Notes under the pieces: generated by a model | What the model was told of the DNA's origin: nothing | What the model saw: the letters and a program-made list of their open reading frames with translations, nothing else | Database searches by the model: none | Shown: piece by piece, positions 52,541-61,537 of the stretch | Position numbering within the stretch: position 1 is the stretch's first letter | Layout: every line of letters begins with the position of its first letter | From: Cyanoderma ruficeps | Taxonomy: Eukaryota; Chordata; Aves; Passeriformes; Timaliidae | Direction of reading: 5' to 3' | Assembly (NCBI GenBank): GCA_008694505.1 | Contig: VZDJ01001050.1 | Location: forward strand, 1,226,882 to 1,290,881 | Length of the DNA: 64,000 nt | Made by a program: the position numbers and the translations under genes

Positions 52541-54280
52541 ATGTGGTGTAGCCTTCCCTGGTTTGGGTGGCACATGGTCGTGGCTGTATTTCTGCCATTT
52601 GCAAGCCCTTATCTAAACATGGGCCCTATAACTAAGGCTACTGTAGCTGCCATCCAGTTTATTTTGTGGGTTAATAAGGTGAGGAATTCATGGATTTTTA
52701 ACTTTCTTTGGAAAGCAGGCACATGGATTCAGGGCTACCATACACTAACTCTGTGTTTCTGGGGTTACTTTAACAATGGTACATACTGTGAGGAGATGGC
52801 ACCGGGAGAAATATTCTCTCAGCCCTTCACCCAGCTCTTTGGATCTACCCCACCAGCTCTTGAAGAGTTCAAATTTCCTCTGAATGCTAATGATAGCATA
52901 CAGTGGCTGGTGTTGTTTATAGGCCTATTCTATTTGGTATTTAGAGATAAAGGGAGAATGGCCTGGGTAAGCACCCTGATAAGTACCCCAGACAATAGGA
53001 ATGCTGCCCAAGAGCCCGCCCCTGCCCCACAGCCTGCTTCAGAGATAAACTACCCAGTTTGGGTGGGGGCTCTGATAAAGGAGATGCATGAGATGCTGAG
53101 GGAGTACACTTCCCCAGCTGGTGGGAGACCCTCCCCCTGCCCTGACAAAGGAGAATCTGATATGGAACCTGTAGACATTACAACTGTCCAGGTTCCAGCT
53201 GAACCACAGGGGCAGTCACAGCCAGTGGCAGTCGCCCCTCTGGAAACAAAGAAATCCAAGGTGAAAACAACAAACCCAGATAATAAGGGTAGGAAAGGAG
53301 GGCCCTCACAAGATGCAGGGGAATCACAAGTTCAGATCATCACTGAGTCCCTGTCGTATGAAAGTCTCCGTAATCTACAAAAAGATATTGTACGACGGGG
53401 ACGTGAGGCTTACACAGCCTGGCTGCTTCGGGTCTGGGATCTAATGGGTACGGGTGTGCAACTAGATGGTGGTGAGGCAAGGAATTTGGGACCCTTGACC
53501 CAGGACTCAGGAATAAATCAGGTATTTGTGAGGGAGCCTGGACCCCTTTCCCTCTGGCAGCGACTTTTAACAAGTGTTAGAGAAAGATTTGTCCACAGAG
53601 AAAGAATGCAGGAGCACCACCATAGAATGCGCTGGAAAACTCTGGAGGAAGGAATCCAACAGCTGAGGGAAGTGGCAGTACTGGAGGTACTTTTTGGGAG
53701 GAGTGGACAACATGATAATGACCCTGACAAGGTTAGATGCACAGGGCAGATGTTATGGAATCTGGCAAATCTGGGGCCATCTCAGTATACCACATTCATT
53801 GCAACAATTAATGTTGAGGACAACCGAGAGACAGTGGGGTCTGTTGCCAATAAGCTTAGAAATTATGAGAGTATGATCAATGGCCCGATGCAGGCTCATA
53901 TCTCTGCCGTGGTGAAAGAACTCAAAGAGGAAATGAGGGAGGTGAGGGAGGAGATGAGGAAGAACATTTCCAACGTGGCACCAGTACGAGTCACAGGTCC
54001 CAGAGGTAGAGCCCAACGACCCCCGGCTAGAGAGAGAGGGTACACCCCAAGAGCTGACCTGTGGTTTTATCTGCGTGACCATGGGGAAGACATGGGAGTG
54101 TGGGATGGGAAACCCACTTCTGTCCTGGCAGCACGGGTGCGTGAGCTCAAGGAGAGGAATGCTCACCAAGGGGGTGCCACTAAAATGAAAGTAGCCGCAA
54201 GCTCCTATGCCCAGGCTGCCAGTAGTCAGGATGCTGGGACCTCTAGTATGTATACTCAGGGAGGGAATGATCAGTGTTAG
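52541..54280 (+). CDS. gag: Gag polyprotein with N-terminal membrane-like extension
   Basis: A 579-residue Gag, open throughout and starting at the first ATG after the leader. Residues about 9-25 and 33-45 are hydrophobic, the first signal-peptide-like. There is a sequon at N79 (NGT) and one at N117 (NDS), cysteines at 72 and 83, and a strong transmembrane-like run at 120-134 followed by RDKGR. Residues 150-260 are a Pro/Gln/Lys-rich linker. Residues about 268-385 hold the ERV-L Gag-like core (SYESLRNLQKDI, TAWLLRVWD, ARNLGPLT). 455-477 is a charged coiled coil and 482-500 an Arg-rich patch. No CCHC zinc knuckle is present. It ends in UAG (54278-54280) in the same frame as pol. Structural assembly role is from the family; the function of the N-terminal part is unknown. 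Confidence 0.88.
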   Translation: MWCSLPWFGWHMVVAVFLPFASPYLNMGPITKATVAAIQFILWVNKVRNSWIFNFLWKAGTWIQGYHTLTLCFWGYFNNGTYCEEMAPGEIFSQPFTQLFGSTPPALEEFKFPLNANDSIQWLVLFIGLFYLVFRDKGRMAWVSTLISTPDNRNAAQEPAPAPQPASEINYPVWVGALIKEMHEMLREYTSPAGGRPSPCPDKGESDMEPVDITTVQVPAEPQGQSQPVAVAPLETKKSKVKTTNPDNKGRKGGPSQDAGESQVQIITESLSYESLRNLQKDIVRRGREAYTAWLLRVWDLMGTGVQLDGGEARNLGPLTQDSGINQVFVREPGPLSLWQRLLTSVRERFVHRERMQEHHHRMRWKTLEEGIQQLREVAVLEVLFGRSGQHDNDPDKVRCTGQMLWNLANLGPSQYTTFIATINVEDNRETVGSVANKLRNYESMINGPMQAHISAVVKELKEEMREVREEMRKNISNVAPVRVTGPRGRAQRPPARERGYTPRADLWFYLRDHGEDMGVWDGKPTSVLAARVRELKERNAHQGGATKMKVAASSYAQAASSQDAGTSSMYTQGGNDQC

Positions 54281-54314
54281 AGGGGCCCTGCCTCCAGCCA
54301 GGTAGAGGAGAGGG
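54278..54314 (+). promoter_or_regulatory. Possible UAG readthrough signal between gag and pol
   Basis: The gag UAG (54278-54280) is the only stop between gag and pol, which share a frame. Five bases later a hairpin can form: CCCT (54286-54289) with AGGG (54311-54314) and CCTC (54291-54294) with GAGG (54305-54308), separated by a 1x2 internal loop and capped by ten bases. Gammaretroviruses use UAG plus a downstream pseudoknot to make Gag-Pol. The analogy is inference and no pseudoknot partner has been established. Confidence 0.45.
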
Positions 54315-57300
54315 ACAATCGGATCTATTGGACTGTGTGGGTCCGATGGCCTGGCACATCAGACCCACAAGAATACACAGCTTTGGTTGACACTGGCTCC
54401 CAATGTACCCTGATGCCATCAGGGTATGTGGGAGCAGAACCCATTTCTATTTCTGGAGTGACAGGAGGGTCCCAGGAGCTGACTGTATTGGAGGCCGAAG
54501 TGAGTTTGACTGGGAATGGGTGGCAGAAACACCCCATCGTGACTGGCCCAGAGGCCCCGTGCATCCTCGGCATAGACTATCTCAGAAATGGACATTTCAA
54601 AGACCCAAAAGGATATCGTTGGGCCTTTGGAGTAGCTGCTGTAGAGACAGAAAACATCAGACAGCTGAACACCTTGCCTGGTCTCTCAGACGACCCCTCT
54701 GCTGTGGGACTGCTGAGAGTTGAAGAACAACAGGTGCCAATCGCCACAGCAACAGCACACCGTCGGCAATACCGCACTGACAGAGACTCTGTGACTCCCA
54801 TACATGAGATGATTCGTAAGCTGGAGAGCCAAGGGGTGGTCAGTAAAGCTCATTCACCTTTCAACAGCCCTATATGGCCAGTGCGTAAGCCCAGTGGAGA
54901 ATGGAGACTGACAGTGGATTACCGTGGTCTGAATGAAGTCACACCACCACTGAGCGCTGCCGTGCCAGACATGTTGGAGCTTCAGTACGAGCTGGAGTCC
55001 AAGGCAGCAAAGTGGTATGCGACCATCGATATTGCCAATGCCTTCTTCTCCATTCCTTTGGCAGCAGAGTGCAGGCCCCAGTTCGCTTTCACCTGGAGGG
55101 GCGTGCAGTACACCTGGAACCGACTGCCCCAGGGGTGGAAGCACAGCCCCACCATCTGCCATGGACTGATCCAGGCTGCACTGGAAAAGGGTGAGGCTCC
55201 TGAACATCTACAGTACATTGACGACATCATCGTATGGGGGAACACAGCAAGGGAAGTCTTCGAGAAAGGAGAGAAGATTATCCAGATACTGCTGAAAGCC
55301 GGTTTTGCCATTAAGCAAAGTAAGGTTAAGGGACCCGCTAAAGAGATCCAGTTTCTGGGAGTCAAGTGGCAAGATGGACGTCGCCAGATCCCCACAGAGG
55401 TCATCAATAAGATCACCGCCATGTCTCCACCCACCAACAAGAAGGAAACACAAGCTTTCCTAGGGGCCATAGGCTTTTGGAGAATGCACATTCCCGAGTA
55501 CAGCCAGATTGTGAGCCCTCTGTACCTGGTTACCCGCAAAAAGAACGATTTCCACTGGGGCCCAGAACAACAACATGCCTTTGCCCAGATCAAGCAGGAA
55601 ATCGCTCATGCGGTAGCCCTTGGCCCAGTCAGGACAGGACCAGAGGTAAAGAATGTGCTCTACTCCGCAGCCGGGAACCACGGTCTGTCCTGGAGCCTTT
55701 GGCAGAAGGTGCCTGGTGAGACTCGAGGTCGGCCACTGGGATTCTGGAGCCGAAGCTACAGAGGGTCCGAAGCCAATTACACTCCCACAGAGAAGGAGAT
55801 CTTGGCCGCCTACGAAGGAGTTCAAGCCGCCTCAGAGGTGATTGGCACTGAAGCACAACTTCTCCTGGCACCCCGACTACCAGTGCTGGGGTGGATGTTT
55901 AAAGGAAAGGTTCCCTCTACCCACCACGCCACTGACGCCACATGGAGCAAATGGATCGCCCTCATCACCCAGCGCGCCCGTATTGGAAACCCGAATCGCC
56001 CTGGGATTCTGGAAGTGATCACCAACTGGCCGGAAGCTGAAAATTTCAGTCTCACCGATGAAGAGGAACAAGAGCAAGTAACCCGGGCTGAAGAAGCTCC
56101 ACCGTATAACCAACTGCCAGCAGGAGAAACATGCTACGCTCTTTTCACTGACGGTTCCTGTCGCATCGTAGGGATGAACCGGAAGTGGAAAGCAGCCGTG
56201 TGGAGCCCCACAAGACAGGTTGCACAAGCCACTGAAGGAGAAGGTGGGTCAAGCCAGTTTGCCGAACTCAAAGCTGTTCAATTGGCCCTGGACATTGCTG
56301 AAAGAGAGAAGTGGCCAAAGCTCTACCTCTACACTGATTCGTGGATGGTAGCTAATGCCCTGTGGGGCTGGCTAGAAAGGTGGAGAAAGGCCAACTGGCA
56401 GCGTAGGGGAAAACCAATCTGGGCTGCTGATGAGTGGAAGGACATCGCTACCAGAGTAGGGAGACTACCCGTGAAAGTCCGTCATGTGGATGCCCATGTT
56501 CCCAAGAGTCGGGCTAATGAAGAGCACCGGAACAACGAGCAAGTAGATCAAGCCGCGAGGATAGAGGTGTCCAAGATAGACTTGGATTGGCAGCACAAGG
56601 GAGAGTTGTTCCTAGCTCGGTGGGCTCATGATGCCTCAGGTCATCAGGGCAGAGATGCCACCTATAAGTGGGCCCGAGACCGAGGGGTGGACCTAACCAT
56701 GGACAGTATTTCTCAGGTCATCCACGACTGTGAGACATGTGCTGCCATCAAGCAGGCCAAGCGGGTGAAGCCCCTCTGGTACGGTGGACGGTGGTCCAAA
56801 TATAAGTATGGGGAGGCCTGGCAGATTGACTACATCACCCTGCCCCAAACCCGCCAAGGCAAGCGCTACGTGCTGACCATGGTGGAAGCCACCACCGGGT
56901 GGCTGGAGACCTACCCTGTGCCTCATGCCACTGCCCGGAACACCATCCTGGGCCTTGAAAAACAAGTCCTGTGGAGACATGGCACCCCTGAGAGAATCGA
57001 GTCGGACAACGGGACCCATTTCAGGAACAGCCTTATAAACACCTGGGCTAAAGAACACGGCGTTGAATGGATCTATCACATCCCTTATCATGCACCAGCT
57101 GCCGGGAAAGTTGAACGGTGCAATGGACTACTTAAGACCACCCTGAAGGCACTTGGCGGAGGGACTTTCAAGAACTGGGAAGTGAACTTAGCAAAGGCCA
57201 CCTGGATGGTCAACACGCGAGGCTCCGTCAATCGAGCTGGTCCTGCCCAGTCTGCCCCCTTGCACACAGTGGACGGAGATAAAGTCCCTGTGGTACACAT

Positions 57301-57469
57301 GAGAGGTATTTTAGGAAAGGCTGTCTGGATTAACCCCACCTCAGGCAAAGGTGAACCCACCCGTGGGATTGTTTTTGCTCAAGGACCTGGTTACACTTGG
57401 TGGGTAATGCAGAAGGATGGAAGAACCAGTTGTGTACCACAGGAAAACCTAATCCTAAGTAAGAACTGA
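54281..57469 (+). CDS. pol: Pro-Pol polyprotein (protease, RT, RNase H, integrase)
   Basis: The frame is open from directly after the gag UAG to the TGA at 57467-57469. It has no ATG near its start, so it is probably made as a Gag-Pol fusion. Positions below count from codon 54335. Protease: DTGS at 19-22 and a CILGIDYL segment near 76-83. Reverse transcriptase: D232, LPQG 264-267 and YIDD 294-297, with the catalytic Asp triad complete. RNase H: D606, E644, D668, D738. Integrase: zinc module H765, H770, C799, C802; catalytic D832, D891 and E927 with the D-35-E spacing; then a basic C-terminal domain ending SKN. All key residues are present, and no frameshift or stop was seen. Strings across RT and RNase H are ERV-L-like. 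No dUTPase follows. Confidence 0.95.
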   Translation, partial: RGPASSQVEERDNRIYWTVWVRWPGTSDPQEYTALVDTGSQCTLMPSGYVGAEPISISGVTGGSQELTVLEAEVSLTGNGWQKHPIVTGPEAPCILGIDYLRNGHFKDPKGYRWAFGVAAVETENIRQLNTLPGLSDDPSAVGLLRVEEQQVPIATATAHRRQYRTDRDSVTPIHEMIRKLESQGVVSKAHSPFNSPIWPVRKPSGEWRLTVDYRGLNEVTPPLSAAVPDMLELQYELESKAAKWYATIDIANAFFSIPLAAECRPQFAFTWRGVQYTWNRLPQGWKHSPTICHGLIQAALEKGEAPEHLQYIDDIIVWGNTAREVFEKGEKIIQILLKAGFAIKQSKVKGPAKEIQFLGVKWQDGRRQIPTEVINKITAMSPPTNKKETQAFLGAIGFWRMHIPEYSQIVSPLYLVTRKKNDFHWGPEQQHAFAQIKQEIAHAVALGPVRTGPEVKNVLYSAAGNHGLSWSLWQKVPGETRGRPLGFWSRSYRGSEANYTPTEKEILAAYEGVQAASEVIGTEAQLLLAPRLPVLGWMFKGKVPSTHHATDATWSKWIALITQRARIGNPNRPGILEVITNWPEAENFSLTDEEEQEQVTRAEEAPPYNQLPAGETCYALFTDGSCRIVGMNRKWKAAVWSPTRQVAQATEGEGGSSQFAELKAVQLALDIAEREKWPKLYLYTDSWMVANALWGWLERWRKANWQRRGKPIWAADEWKDIATRVGRLPVKVRHVDAHVPKSRANEEHRNNEQVDQAARIEVSKIDLDWQHKGELFLARWAHDASGHQGRDATYKWARDRGVDLTMDSISQVIHDCETCAAIKQAKRVKPLWYGGRWSKYKYGEAWQIDYITLPQTRQGKRYVLTMVEATTGWLETYPVPHATARNTILGLEKQVLWRHGTPERIESDNGTHFRNSLINTWAKEHGVEWIYHIPYHAPAAGKVERCNGLLKTTLKALGGGTFKNWEVNLAKATWMVNTRGSVNRAGPAQSAPLHTVDGDKVPVVHMRGILGKAVWINPTSGKGEPTRGIVFAQGPGYTWWVMQKDGRTSCVPQENLILSKN

Positions 57470-57547
57470 GTGTAAGGCTTCATGCTGTATAGTAGAGTTT
57501 ATTGATTTAAGTATGATGCAGATGATAATAGAATAAGGGGTGGATAT
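57470..57547 (+). other. Short pol-LTR spacer with weak polypurine tract
   Basis: Only 78 bases separate pol from the 3' LTR, leaving no room for env or accessory genes. AAGGGGTGGA (57535-57544) just before the LTR is the best polypurine-tract candidate for plus-strand priming. It is interrupted by one T and followed by TAT before the LTR's TG. Confidence 0.7.
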
Positions 57548-58250
57548 TGTCCTGGGTTATAGTCTATTCAATTTCATCTGCTGAAAACAGTTGGGGGCGG
57601 GTGCCTTTTGATAATGGGCCAACGGTCAGTATCAGGTAGAGCATTGTTCTTATCTTTAATGGGCCATTAACAGTCTTCTCTAGCCGTGTCCCCTTCCCAA
57701 CACATACCTACATCCTAGCGTACCTATTGTGTGATGCTCCACCCCGTGGGAGGAGCCAGCCATTCTCACCTGGATAAAGCTGGGACTTTAAACCAGCACA
57801 GTGTCTTGCTTCATCCGATTACGGGAGGAAGGCTGGACCCTTCTCACCACCTCAGGACCCCTTTTCTTTTCTGCTACTGGATCATTTTCTGCCTCAGCGG
57901 AGCTGTACCTGCCATTCCAGGAGGACTCACTTTTGGACTGCTTTCCACACCCTGACTAACAAGGTTGTAGCTTTGACCCTGTCAGGACTTTTCAAAATTG
58001 TTGTTTGTTGGTTTGCTGGTTTGGTGGGGTGGTTTTGTTTTGTTTTGTTTTGTTTTTTTTCCTTTTTCTTTTCTACCACATTTGTATTCTTATATTCTTA
58101 GTAAAAAGCTGTTATTCCTACTCCCAAATCGTTGCCTGAGAGCCATTAATTGCAAAATTAGAACTTGGCGGGGGGTGAGGGGTTTACATCCTCTATTCTA
58201 AGGGGAACCCCAGTTTCCCTGGCAGATACCTGTCTTTCTAAACCAAGACT
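57548..58250 (+). repeat. 3' long terminal repeat
   Basis: A 703-base LTR matching the 5' copy. By eye the differences are one fewer A near the start, one T/C change in the GGGGCGGG segment, a 58-base block (57658-57715) where the 5' LTR has 36 bases, and one extra TTTTG unit near 58035-58055. The expected terminal GACA reads GACT, so the last base is either mutated or belongs to the host. Promoter strings are at 57772-57792 and AGTAAA is at 58100-58105. Confidence 0.95.
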
Positions 58251-58255
58251 CATTT
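58251..58255. repeat. Target-site duplication, right copy
   Basis: CATTT directly after the 3' LTR matches the five bases before the 5' LTR (51769-51773). This pairs the two LTRs as one insertion rather than a recombinant of two. Confidence 0.75.
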
Positions 58256-60988
58256 TTAAATTAAATTCATAGAGTTTTGGGATGTTTGTGTTTGACTATT
58301 TTAGGAGTGAAACATGCGAAGAAAACAAAGAAAGGTTTGTGTCTTAAGTTTTGCAAATCACAAAAAAATCAGCTTCTTTTATCTATATCGTGTTTGTAAA
58401 AACTGGATCAACTTTTGGTTGCATCCAAAAGATTTCTCCAGGCATGCTTTTTGGGAAATACTTGTGATGGGTTTGCCACTGAATGACCTCACTCCCAGAA
58501 TTCTGTTTGTAATGAGTAATAACAACAGTGAAGATGTCATCAAGCAACAAAATCCCCCAAAGAACTGTTCTCAGCTCACAGTTTATGTAAACATTGGGAA
58601 TAAATGTAGCATTGCAATATCCTATAGTCCTGCCTGAAAAAATGTAACAGTATAACTTTTCCTCCATATAGAACCACATGAAATTGTGAGAAGACAATTG
58701 TACTTTACATGCTTTTTCTTATTCTGTGGCACTGGAAATATTGGGTTAATGTCTAATCCTTCAGGCTGTAACCAGGGCCCCTTGCCCATTTCAACAGTAA
58801 GACATGCATTCTTCCAATGCATATGTGGAGGCTGCAAGTCAAAGGCACTGACAAAAGCCAAGTCTCCTATCTGTCCTGTGTTAAACATTAGTCTTTCTCC
58901 CTTTATTTGGCTTTCTGTAGAGTTTACAGTTGCTGCAAGGGGACAGCTTGTGAATTGTCATTTTTTTCCTCAGCTTTCATTTCGTAGCATATGTGTTCTC
59001 TGCATAAAGACCTAGCTATCAGGGGTCTAGAAATCCATGAACACTCATAACAACTAATTCTAGAAATAACATTTTGCTTAGAACCATATTATCATCACAG
59101 CTTGCTCAAGCTGTCTGTTACAGTCTGGATGTTCGTGAGGGGGCAGTAGGATCAGGTGCAACTCCTGCACTCACTTTTTCATGCAGTTAGGAAGCAATTT
59201 CAAGTATTTTTGGAAAGTTCTCCAAGCTAGTTTTATTGCAAGCTCATGGGCACTAGTGGGTTAGAGATTAGTGAGGTGCTAAGAAAACTTATTCATCCAC
59301 TTATCCCTGGCAAAGAAGATAATAACTGTTCTGGGTGGGAATGCAATCCTGGTTTAGGAGTTCGTGTTCTTGGCATCCTCACCTAGGAGTCTCTTAGCAA
59401 GGTTGACAGATTTCATAAAGGAGAAAAATAACACTGAAGACAAATTTGAAGTTGTCTCCAGGAAGAGTAAAGAGTATTTGAGATGAGAGATTTAGCTGCA
59501 CCAAGCTCCTGGCAGGAGAAATCAGACAGGAGGAATGCAGCAGACTGCTCATCAGATTACTGTGCCATCCCAGCCCATGATGCCCAGTATTTCAAACATC
59601 TCATGGACTGAACTCACATGGACAACAGATGTGGAGATAAGTAGGCAGGGCTGGCGGATGTCAGAGTCCCACAGAAGCTTCCACACTGGGTGGAAGGTGG
59701 TATCTTTCCTTCCTCTTTTTCTGTCTACAGGATGAAATTCTTTTTTTACATCTTTAAAGAAGTGGGTCATAGCAGTCTCTTCATTTAAAAAAATTAAAGA
59801 ATTCACCAAGACACAGCCCAGACCCTGTGTTTGTGGCTTAGCATTTCCCTCTTCTTTTTCTTTGCTCATTTTGTGTGAGCATAGTCTAGTGTTGCTGGGG
59901 AGTCCTTTGTTTCTCAAGTACTTGCAGTTGTCAAGACTTGGTAAAAGTTGAAGTTCCCCATAGTATGCTCAAGGCTATAGTTTATCTGCAATTAATCTGC
60001 ATGTAAGAGAATCACACCTGATTTCAGATGACCTTAGGAAGGCCCAAACTGTATGTGCATATTCTCTCTTGTCTTATTTTTTTGAGCAGGCAATCCCCGG
60101 ATGTCATGAACTGTGAGCCAATTTTTGGGGATAAACCTTGCCAAGAAACTGTTTCTGTGACAGCAGTGCTCTATGCATGTATTTGAACACAGACAGATTG
60201 TGTGTGCTAGGCACTAATAAACTGAATTTTCATCTTGGTTTTACATATATCTATTCTCTCTGCCCAATGGTCTCTGGAAAGGTCATGATGTCCAATAGTC
60301 CCTCTTGCCTCATTATTTTACAAAGGCAAACCACTTTGTTGTGTTTTGTTACATATACAGTGTGGAGGGAACTGTTGCAGATTTGGCGCTGTACAGGGAA
60401 GACCATCCATGGAGGAAGGTGTCTCTGAGCCAGATTCCAGAGAAAGGAAAAATGGTGGGACATATCTTTGGATTAAGATGTCAATTTAAGGAGGCAAGGA
60501 GTTACAACTTCCAGGCAGGTTGTAACAACTGTTTTCAATGAAAGTGAAGTAAATTGAACCTAAGATTGTCTCAGATTGTTTATGCTGATCAAGAGCTTCT
60601 TGATAGAGAAAATGGCCTTTTCAAAAGTGAGTATGGTATCCTTTGCAAGACTATTGTGACCTGCTGACACAGAGCTGAAAAGGTAGCAAATTGTTCTACA
60701 GTTTACACTGGTCACTGCACAACCAGGGAAAGAAAGGACCTGTTGGTGAAACTGGCAAGGTCTGGAGAGTCAGAAAATGTGGCACTGGGGGTAGCCAGGG
60801 CTTCCAGTTGTCCAATATTTCTGCTGCTGGCTTAGCAGAGTGCCATAGTACACAAGCAGGCTCACGAAAGTCTCCCTTCCTGGGCCCCAGAACACAGAGT
60901 GCCAAAACACTTCTCTTTAGTGTGAGAGGAGCAGTTCTCTCCTTGTCAGGGATCTCTTGTTCTTTTTACTGCACCCTACTCACACAAA
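58256..60988. other. Non-coding stretch between provirus and solo LTR
   Basis: No gene recognised. A pyrimidine-rich run ending in CTACAG at 59731 looks like a splice acceptor, but no convincing coding frame follows it. Confidence 0.5.
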
Positions 60989-60994
60989 CCATAG
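60989..60994. repeat. Target-site duplication of solo LTR, left copy
   Basis: CCATAG here is repeated exactly at 61532-61537 and frames the retroviral LTR between them. Six-base duplications are typical of class II (alpha/beta, ERVK-type) retroviruses. Confidence 0.8.
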
Positions 60995-61531
60995 TGCAGA
61001 AATTCGCTGGGGGAGCTGCTCAACCAACTAGCTCCCTGGCTTCTACAAGTGAGAGGTTTGCTGGCTCTGAACCTCAGGCTGAAGCGTGGCCGGCAGCGTG
61101 GAAGAAAGAGTGGCTCTCGCTTGGTTTTAGATGGTTTTATTCCTCCAGGATACCTCTCGTGGGCAGATGGTCAGTGCAGGGAGGCAGAGGGTCCCGGAGC
61201 CCAGGTGAAAGAGAGCGGCAGCCCCTCTGTGCTCACCTTAAGTACAGGGGCCGTCTCTGGGGCAGAAAAGGACTTGGAACCAATGGCAGGGGAGGGAGTG
61301 GGTGTGACCCAGGAAGGAGCATTTAGAAGACAATGGAAGAAGGCGGCACCCAGGTGCCTGGTCAAATCCTAGGGCTTTTCCCCCAGAATCTTCTAGCTCT
61401 TACAAGGTGATTGACACAAGGGAAACACAAGGGAAACACCATCAGGGGTTTGGGATAGGGGGTAGGGACAAAACATTACAAACGTATCGAAATATACAAA
61501 ACATTGGAAAACCCAAATCACCACCGCTATA
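60995..61531 (-). mobile_element. Solo retroviral LTR (class II/ERVK-like)
   Basis: A 537-base LTR read on the minus strand. It starts TATAGCGGTGG (the expected TG changed to TA) and ends TTTCTGCA, and is flanked by exact 6-bp duplications (CCATAG on the plus strand). In minus orientation it shows CCATTGG, a TACTTAAGG TATA-like string (plus 61238-61244), then an AATAAA poly(A) signal (plus 61136-61141) and a U5-like tail, in the correct order for U3-R-U5. No internal retroviral genes adjoin it, so it is the product of LTR-LTR recombination. It is G+C-richer than its surroundings, which creates long but meaningless forward frames. The family name is not resolved. Confidence 0.82.
61136..61141 (-). 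terminator. Poly(A) signal of the solo LTR
   Basis: AATAAA on the minus strand within GGAATAAAACC, about 97 bases downstream of the TATA-like string of the same LTR. The placement fits the R region of a retroviral LTR and supports the minus orientation. Confidence 0.65.
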
Positions 61532-61537
61532 CCATAG
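61532..61537. repeat. Target-site duplication of solo LTR, right copy
   Basis: The exact CCATAG partner of 60989-60994, immediately outside the LTR's right edge. Confidence 0.8.

Larger units (their letters stand above)
51774..58250 (+). mobile_element. Complete ERV-L-type (class III) provirus, env-less
   Basis: A 6.5-kb LTR retrotransposon: 5' LTR, primer site, gag, in-frame UAG, pro-pol, polypurine-like tract and 3' LTR, bounded by a short target duplication. The reverse transcriptase and RNase H strings (FTWRGVQYTWNRLPQGW, YIDDIIVWG, DATWSKWIALITQRARIG) are of the ERV-L type, a retrovirus class related to spumaviruses and common in birds. No env lies between the pol stop (57469) and the 3' LTR (57548), and no dUTPase follows integrase, unlike mammalian ERV-L. 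Long open frames and near-identical LTRs indicate a young insertion. Mobility today cannot be judged from sequence alone. Confidence 0.95.

Noticed and set aside
52982..57360. Many antisense and other-frame open frames across gag and pol (up to 203 codons)
   Set aside because: They are shadows of the intact gag and pol coding sequence.
59706..59731. Strong splice-acceptor-like pyrimidine tract ending CTACAG
   Set aside because: No convincing coding frame or downstream donor follows, and such tracts arise often by chance.
60691..61326. A 211-codon forward open frame
   Set aside because: It overlaps, in the opposite direction, a solo LTR with target duplications. The higher G+C content of the LTR explains the lack of stops, and no domain is recognisable.
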